From NCBI GenBank assembly GCA_030490835.1, contig CM059973.1:84955221-85019220 (forward strand): a DNA stretch of 64,000 nucleotides, read 5' to 3'. The position numbers and the translations under genes were made by a program. Position 1 is the first letter of the stretch. The number at the start of each line of letters is the position of its first letter. Of this stretch, positions 57,046 to 64,000 are shown one piece after another. The notes below the pieces were generated by a model that did not search any database, was not told the DNA's origin, and worked only from the letters and a program-made list of their open reading frames with translations. This DNA is from Annona cherimola (Eukaryota > Streptophyta > Magnoliopsida > Magnoliales > Annonaceae).

Positions 57046-57400
57046 ACAGAACGGAACCAGACGATAGCAGGTCGAGGAAGTACGGCAGGCGATCCTGGGG
57101 TGATTAATGGTTTTAATCAATAAAATTTCCATTTGACGATGATCTGGGAAGGCAGAGGACACGTTTTTATTCCTATTGCTTTCTATTCCGATAGGTGTTA
57201 TCTGTGTGTCTAGGATTTAGAGTCGTAGGTTTGAAGATTGGAGATGGGTTTTTGGGGGAATTCTGCCAATCTTCTTCTTCTTAACTTTTATGTCTAGAAT
57301 TCTCCTGCAGCTTCGGTTTATGTGAGGTTGCAGAAGAAAGAAACAGAGGCCGACAAGCCCCATCCATCTACGGATCTATGTAATAAGGCCTGAATTCAGT
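57046..57400 (+). repeat. 3' region of member 6 homologous to members 4 and 5
   Basis: GGCAGAGGAC, TATTCCTATTGCTTTCTATT, GGGGGAATTCTGCCAATCTT, GAGGTTGCAGAAGAAAG and GACAAGCCCC match the order seen after member 5 (45348-45550) and partly after member 4. Confidence 0.7.
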
Positions 57401-60400
57401 CAATCAGTCGTGTTTGGAGGATGTCATGAATCATGATTTATGTAATCCGCAGCCTCTGTTACTGTTTATCTTTTTATGCCTTGGTAGTTTAGCTATCTAT
57501 CTATCCTTCCTTCCTGAAGACGCTTGTGTTTGAGGATCTGGTGCTTTGGATGGTGAGCGTGTTCTTTGGGTGTGTGTGTTTACAAGAAGAATGTAGGTAG
57601 GTTCGATCTTTTTTTAAAAAAATAAAATAAAATAAATAATAATAATAATAATAATAATAAGTTTTTGTTCGATTGATGTGGCGGATGATCCTGTGATATC
57701 GGGCCTTTTGACAAAGGCAGTGGAAGAATATTCATTGTTCAGGTAGACAGTCGAGCCACACGTGTGGTGGGGAGAATATGCTTGAATTAAACCGGCAGTC
57801 GGCGTCCCTTCAGAAAAAAAGAACTGGCAGTCGGGGACGGCGACATGAGATGATGGGCAACCAGATAGTTGCCTTTAATGACTTGCTCTTCACTCAATCA
57901 CGCACTGGTTGCTGTTACACTGAATTTTCAAGGCCAGTACCACGTGAGCATTCGTTTGGCCTCATGGTATGAGGCCTGTGATCTCTATTTCAAAATTACT
58001 TCCTATAAGATATTGTATGGATTGCCTTATTCCATGCTCGTAAAAACATTTGGGCTTATTTTAAATCATACGGCATTCTTAAATTGAATTTGTATATTCA
58101 TTTTTTAAATAGTTTTTCAATTTCTAAGACAATTGTTTTTTTAATTTTCAGTATAGTTTTTCGTATTCCCAATACACTGCGTCATATTATCATCTCAAAT
58201 ATAAATTTTATTTAAGAATTTTATATGATTTGAAATATACCCTAAGCTAAATAATTTTTGAGAAGTGATAGGTATGGTTGGCTCTTAAACCAAAGCGTTG
58301 ATAATATGTGATTCTTGGAGATGAAGGATATGTATCTACACTCACATTTGGCTAATGCCCACTTTGCTAAAATTAAACGGAAATTCTTTTACGGCAGTAA
58401 AAGATCGTCAACTCGAATTAGATGGAAATGGGATAGGTTTTTTAATTTTTAATTTTTAAAATTTTCAATGCCTCCATCCTTTCCTGCTTTACATTTCTAT
58501 TCTTAATAATATTTTTTATTTTTAATATAATTTTGCGTTTCCCGGTACCCTGCAGCCCCTTGTTCAATTTCTTCATCCAAAATTCCAAACACCTTTCCAT
58601 TCATAAGAAGCCCCACATTGACAAAGGGAAGATGACAAAAGCTCAAGCTCAAATGGATTCTCCTTTTTTGGGTTGAACAAATAAACCATCAACCATCAAG
58701 AATTTTTAGTCATCGTGTCTGGATTTCGGATTCCATGTCAATTCCTCTCATCATTTTTCTTTTTTCTAAAGCGGGCATGATTGCAACTCCGAAAGACGGC
58801 TATTGGATTGTGTTTGAAACCGTTCCGTCGAATCTCTACTTGAGGCAGCTTTTGGGATTCTGCGCCGTACGAGAATGAAATGAAACGAGAAAGTTAGTCA
58901 TTAAATGCATTAACTTCTTAATTATCCGTTTTATTTTTATTCTCATATTTAAATCATCTTCTCATTTTTCCATAAACTATCTTATTCATTTTCATTTAAT
59001 TTATTCCCGTTTTACTTTGGGCTGCTATGTCGTAATTTCTGATCTGATTCCCTGAAGAAGGAAGTAAATAAAATAGATTGCTCGCCCTCTGAGTGCGGTG
59101 CACCTTATCTAGTCTTATCCTTCCCTAATTGCCGGGCAAAAAGTGATGTTGATAACGACTTTACTATTAATTTTCGCATCTTTTAGATGTAATTAATCTT
59201 GTCTTTAAAATAATGAGATTAAAAAAGATATCCATTCAACTCGGCTTGACCATAATAAGAAGTAATAAATATCGCACCAACTAATTAGGAAAAGTATTTC
59301 TAACTATAGTTATTCATTCCTACCTACTGAAGAAATGTTGTTGTACTATTACTACAACAACGACTACGTATGCGAATGTATGTGTGGACTCAGAACTGTG
59401 TAATGCAATTGAATATGCTCATGTCTTCTTTCTCTCGTTTGGACAAGAGTGTAATAAAGTGTAATTTTATGGTCTGATTGGATTAGTAAAAATAAAGAAT
59501 ACATAAATCGTGCCTTGGCCCTGCTGCTTCCGCACCTGGAGAGAGAGTCCTCTTCCTACTTTTAAAATTTACTCCGGCAGCAGAGCCAACCCCTGGTCTA
59601 TGGGGCAGTGCGTGATCTTCTTCCGGTAGGACCGTTCACGCCATGTGCGAGGTGGATGGTTTGGTTTTGCCGCCCCGTCGCTGGCCCACCCGTTTCGCTG
59701 AAACTGGTGGCGGACTGCAAAAGCCGTGTGCGGGAGAGATGGTTTTGGTATGGGACGGATGACTTCGTTGTCAGCATTCGTTTGGATAGTTATTAAAAAA
59801 TATACAGTAATATTAATATTATATTTATAGTATAACTTAAATCGGCAAAAATAATATAAATCAGATAGTAATATTTATCTTCAATGAATAAATATTACAA
59901 AATTTGAATATTTATCATATAGAAAATGACATACAATATTTTTAACAACACGGAAAGGCTTTCAGATTAATCAAATTAAAATACCTATATTTAGCGATTG
60001 CAAATTAAATAAGTCATATTATAATGTCGCTTACAATCTAAGAACATGTAAGCCATTAAAGTTATTATATTATTAGTTTATTTAATAACACTATTTGATT
60101 TAGATGATTTTCTTTATGAACCATTTAAAAGATATTTTTATTAATGTATATTTTACATCACATCTCAACTTATATAATAATTTAACTTTGAGATAATTTG
60201 TACGATTTTTTAAAAAGAGTACAAGCTCCCAAATATCAATAGAGCAGACTATATGCTCCCAAATATTAATGAGAAGACAAAACTCTCAAATCGATTCGAT
60301 ATCAAGACCGAGGCTAACAGAGGCAACACTTCTTGTAAAATTATATCTTAAATGTATGGTCTTTTTGGCATTTTTTAAAAGCAACTTCCTTACCCTTTTA

Positions 60401-60564
60401 CTCACATTTTTATATAATTTAACATCTTAATTATTTAATTTTTATTTGTATATTATTAATATTATATTTTAATCAATTTTTATATTAATTGTCCCATCTA
60501 ATTTGTCATTATTATAGCATCACATTACTATCCTATTTTTTTGAAATTTTTACCCACAATGCAA
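57401..60564. other. Intergenic, no gene recognised
   Basis: (AAT)n microsatellite at about 57636-57660. Frames at 57778-58087 and 59608-59796 have no recognised domain; the latter lies in a GC-richer patch 59520-59780. No RNA gene seen. Confidence 0.35.
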
Positions 60565-61062
60565 GGAGAGGTGCAACTCAATTTTAGAAAATTTAGTTTG
60601 TAGTTCTAAACATGACGTCAATTATAACTTTATCTATAAATTGAGTTAGAGTTGAAAATTCCATTAACAAGTTATTGTTTAAATAAGAAATTTAGGTTTA
60701 AAATTTCAAGTGAATATAAATTAATAAGTCATCTAAACGACAATAATAATATACAATTAAATTAACTTAAGAAAACACAATAATGTAATATATTTCTCAA
60801 ATAAAATTTTTCTTTTTCAAAAAGAAAAAATGAAGAAAACTAACAAATATACAGGTAAAAAATATAAACATAAACATAAATATAAATGAAAAACTTATAA
60901 TTTACCTATAATATAATTTTGATGTTACGAACATTCATTCAAACATAGTATAGAAATGCATAAATATAAACAAAAATTATTTGTCTTTTATATGTACAAT
61001 GTATTTTATATTAAATATAAATAGGAGTAAAGATTTGCTTTAATCATAACCATCATCCTATT
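60565..61062. mobile_element. Degenerate hAT-like element related to 51778-52474
   Basis: Starts near GAGAGGTGCAACTCAATTTT. The interior shares AATATAAATGAAAAACTTAT and CATTCAAACATAGTATAGAA style phrases with the 52.1-52.3 kb interior. The right end is not resolved. Confidence 0.4.
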
Positions 61063-62159
61063 TAGAAATTATGTTGTTTCAGATTTAAACTTTGTAAAAG
61101 TATGCCAACCAGGGCTTCAGCCTGATGGTATGACATGCAAGATATGGGAGTATTTATCCTGACTTAAGTGATGACAGCCTCACTACTCAACGTGCAGCCA
61201 AAAGCCCAAATTGCAATCCCCAAAAGACGATATTCATGTCCCCAGGCTAAGAGCACGGTTGCGGACCGGTGTTTTGTCTGGCACCCGCAGCCCCTGCCTA
61301 ACAAAAACGACAAGGGGGCAAAATAAAGCGCGAGGCTTTTAATTATATACATATAAATAATTAATAGAATCATTGGAAACAACTATAGGTATTGATTTTC
61401 TATGTAGCCTGACATGTTGGTAATGGGAGTTCGGAGTTAAGCTGTTAACTATATTTTATATTCTTAATTAGATTCAAACATTATGTTTAAAATAAAAATT
61501 ATACTGATATTAAAATTTTTTATGATAATACAATATTAAGGAAAATAAATATATAAATTTAAAAAAAGATATTTCAATACACCTCTAGTTCTTGCTACTC
61601 ATATTAACTATCGGCATCCTAATTTTAAACTATAATATTAAATTCTAAGTAAAAGAAAATAAATGGTTTAAATCTTAAGGCAGGGTTTGGTAGTATGGGC
61701 AGGGAGTAGGCAGGGGAAGCTAAGAAAGAAATATTTTTTAAAAAATGTGATAAAAAAGATATTAGGAGTAAAGCATAAAAAAATGATTGAATGGAAAAAT
61801 GATTAGAATACATGGGTGGTGAAATAAAAAAAATGAAGTAGTTATTAAATAGTTAAGATGTTAATTTTTTTTTTTTTTTGAAGTACAGAGAGTTTACCAT
61901 TATTACTTGACGGTGCCTAAAATGAAAAATATATAAATAATTTTTCGATCCACCTCCGCACCTGTGCCTTTCAAGTATACAATGATACAATGCAGCGGGC
62001 TTCATCAAATGTCGTGCCCACAGAATCTTGCTCTTTAGCACACCTCCTACCCTTTCCAGGCGGAGCACGCACATGCGGAAAATGTTTATTTTATTGGAGG
62101 TTTTGAAAATAAAAATTCATTTCCAGACGATGATTCCACTGGTGGCTGCCAGCCCATCT
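61063..62159. other. Intergenic, no gene recognised
   Basis: 61090-61340 is GC-richer with a weak tRNA-like stretch (CTTCAGCCTGATGGTATGA) that could be a decayed SINE. The rest is AT-rich with a poly-T run near 61866. Confidence 0.3.
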
Positions 62160-62542
62160 AGACTACGGCAGTAGATGCATGATACAATCGCTGTGGAGGC
62201 GTGCGCAGGGCCGAGATCGTTATCCATTCAGAATATATGACGTCATCTTTCCCACGTAATGCCTCGTACGTCACAGTGCCCGAACCGCGGCTGCCGGTAA
62301 CGGATTCTGACAGTTGGAAGACTGTCACACAACCACAGTCTGTGGTCTTTGTTGCGCCACATAAGAGGGCAGCTGCCAATATACGCCGGCGGCTTGTCAA
62401 GAGGCATGCGGCCGTGAAGGATTTTCTACTAAGGACTGTTGTCTTGCGACAGTGCAGTGACTGTCTAATCCACATACGCTCCCCGGCTGCGCTCAATTTG
62501 GGACCTCCTGCAGCATCTTTATCTTGTTTAGTGGGTTGAATT
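62160..62542. other. GC-rich open patch, no assignable gene
   Basis: Long open frames exist on both strands (62201-62539 plus, 62158-62496 minus), so neither is convincing. The plus-strand product is Arg/Val/Ala-rich without a recognised motif. It lies directly upstream of hAT-like and LINE sequence and may belong to a decayed transposon. Confidence 0.3.
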
Positions 62543-62730
62543 TAGAGGTGTATTTGGGTTAGGGCCTTAGGGATCAACCCATGACCCGGCAACCTAATCC
62601 ACTTTTGTCGTATTAAGGTCGGAGTCTCAACTCAAAATCAACCCGTTTGTATAATAACCCATTTAAACAAATTCATCAACCCCATAATTCAACTTGTTTG
62701 ACCTAATCAACCATCTAAACTCATTGGGTC
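62543..62730. mobile_element. hAT-like fragment (TAGAGGTGTATTTGGG end)
   Basis: The TAGAGGTGTATTTGGGTTAG start and repeated AACCCA/CAACCC phrases (CAACCCGTTTGTATAATAAC, TCATCAACCCC) match the subterminal style of the other hAT-like elements here. The right terminus is missing at the LINE junction. Confidence 0.45.
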
Positions 62731-62734
62731 CGCG

Positions 62735-64000
62735 ATCAAGATAAATTGCTGGATATGGCGGTGGCATATTTTTCATTTCTTTTCGCTTCAATGGGCCCAA
62801 ATCATAATGAATGGGTGAACAATCTTATCACCAGAAGAATTACTGATCAGCAAAGGCAGTCCTTGACTAGGACCCTTGAATTTGATGAAGTTGCTAAAGC
62901 TATGAAGACGATGTGCCCAACAAAGGCTCCTGGCCCAGACGGGATGTCGGCAAGTTTTTTCCAAAAGCACTGGCAAACGTTGGGTCAAGATGTTTTCTCT
63001 TGGTGCAAAAACTTCATGAAACAGTTCGACTCAACCCACCAACATATGCAGATCGGGCAGCTGAACTCCACCACCATTGTCTTGATCCCGAAAATGGCAG
63101 GTGCCCAATCTTTGGCTCACTTTCGCTTGATTAGCCTCTGTAATGTCGCTTACAAGATCTTGGCCAAGGTCCTCGCAAACAGACTCAAATCGTGCCTCTA
63201 TGAAGTCATCAGTGAACAATAAAGTGTGTTTGTCCTGGGCCGGCTTATCTCAGACAACATGTTGGTCGCATATGAAGTTATTCACTCACTCCGGCGAAGA
63301 AAGGGGGGTAAAAAGCAAGAGATGGCAATCAAATTAGATATGTCAAAGGCGTATGATAGAGTTGAGTGAGCCTTTTTACTACAGATTATGGATGCTATGA
63401 ACTTTAGCCTAGTCTAGATAAACTGAATTATGTGTTGCATCTCAACGGTAAGGTATCGGATTGATGTGAACGATTTCAAAACAAGATACTTCCAACCTCA
63501 AAAGGGATTAAGGCAAGGGAACCCGCTCTCCACTTACCTTTTTATCTTATGTGCAGAAGGTCTCTCAGCCCTCATTTCTAATGTGGCCGCCCATGAGTGT
63601 GGTCCATCCCTTACCCACCTCCTCTTTGCAGATGATGCCCTCATCTTTATCCGAGCGGTGAGCCAGGATGTTCAAAACTTTATGATGATACTTCAACAAT
63701 ATTCTGCGGCATCTGGACTGGTGGTAAATGTTGATAAAATAGTTATTTTTTCAGTTCAAATGTCAGGAGCAATCCGAGGGGAGATCTCACCCATCCGCTT
63801 GGATCTATGGGACATGATTTCAACCACTATCTTGGGCTTCCTGCATGGCTCGATAGGTCCAAAAAGTGCATGTTCAAATGACTAAAACAACGCATATTGA
63901 ACAAAATTCAAGGTTGGAAGGGTAGGTTACTCTCTTGGGGGGGAAAAGAGATCCTAATCAAAGCAGTCGCCCAAGCTATTCCGACCTACACGATGAACAT
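62735..64000 (+). mobile_element. LINE (plant L1 type) reverse transcriptase, 5'-truncated pseudogene, continues past window
   Basis: One frame runs from 62746 to about 63780. It shows KAPGPDGMSASFF near 62925, ISLCNVAYKILAKVLANRLK near 63130, GRLISDNML near 63240, LDMSKAYDRVE near 63335-63366 and GLRQGNPLS near 63505. The catalytic FADD is at 63625-63636. These are reverse transcriptase domain blocks of non-LTR elements. In-frame stops at 63220, 63367, 63415 and 63424 and a frameshift around 63770-63830 inactivate it; the downstream part (IQGWKGRLLSWGGKEILIKA) is in another frame. The endonuclease domain is not in the window and the element runs off the right edge. Confidence 0.85.

Overview
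This is an AT-rich flowering-plant nuclear segment. It shows spliced plant-type coding sequence, G-box and TATA-like sites, dense miniature DNA transposons (Tourist/Harbinger, Mutator-like, hAT), tRNA-derived SINEs and a plant L1-type LINE. The sequence alone does not name the species. No prokaryotic operons, CRISPR arrays, rRNA genes or intact tRNA genes were seen. Most long open frames here are chance frames in AT-rich or repeat DNA and are left out.

Layout. At 1-1951 is the 3' end of a spliced gene that looks like an RluA-family RNA pseudouridine synthase. From 2 to 15 kb there are stacked MITEs: an hAT-like element carrying two (TA)n-associated MITEs, four Mutator-like foldbacks, and single Tourist and hAT elements. 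Between 15 and 57 kb lie six small genes of one family, spaced roughly 5-11 kb apart: 15420-15605 (+), 21087-21248 (-), 26120-26419 (+), 37390-37776 (+), 45071-45292 (+) and 56851-57045 (+). They encode 53-128 residue, mostly basic proteins without a signal peptide. They share a block that reads roughly G-N-P-Y-P-x-R-G-x-I-x-x-x-I-F, usually after an A-Y-E-x-A-h-L helix-like segment and before a Gly/Ser-rich tail. One member carries the block three times and another is a truncated multi-block form. I do not recognise a named family and give no function. This cluster is the best candidate for an undescribed system in the window.

The DNA between these genes is mostly transposon-derived. It includes a segmental duplication (18.56-19.0 kb and 31.07-31.77 kb) in which one copy preserves the empty site of a Mutator-like insertion in the other, a nested pair of Tourist-like MITEs, a SINE with matching 12-bp target duplications, and a tandem SINE-like block with an hAT element inside it. 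From 57.4 to 62.5 kb little can be recognised. The window ends in a decayed LINE reverse transcriptase (about 62.74 kb to the end) that continues beyond the right edge.
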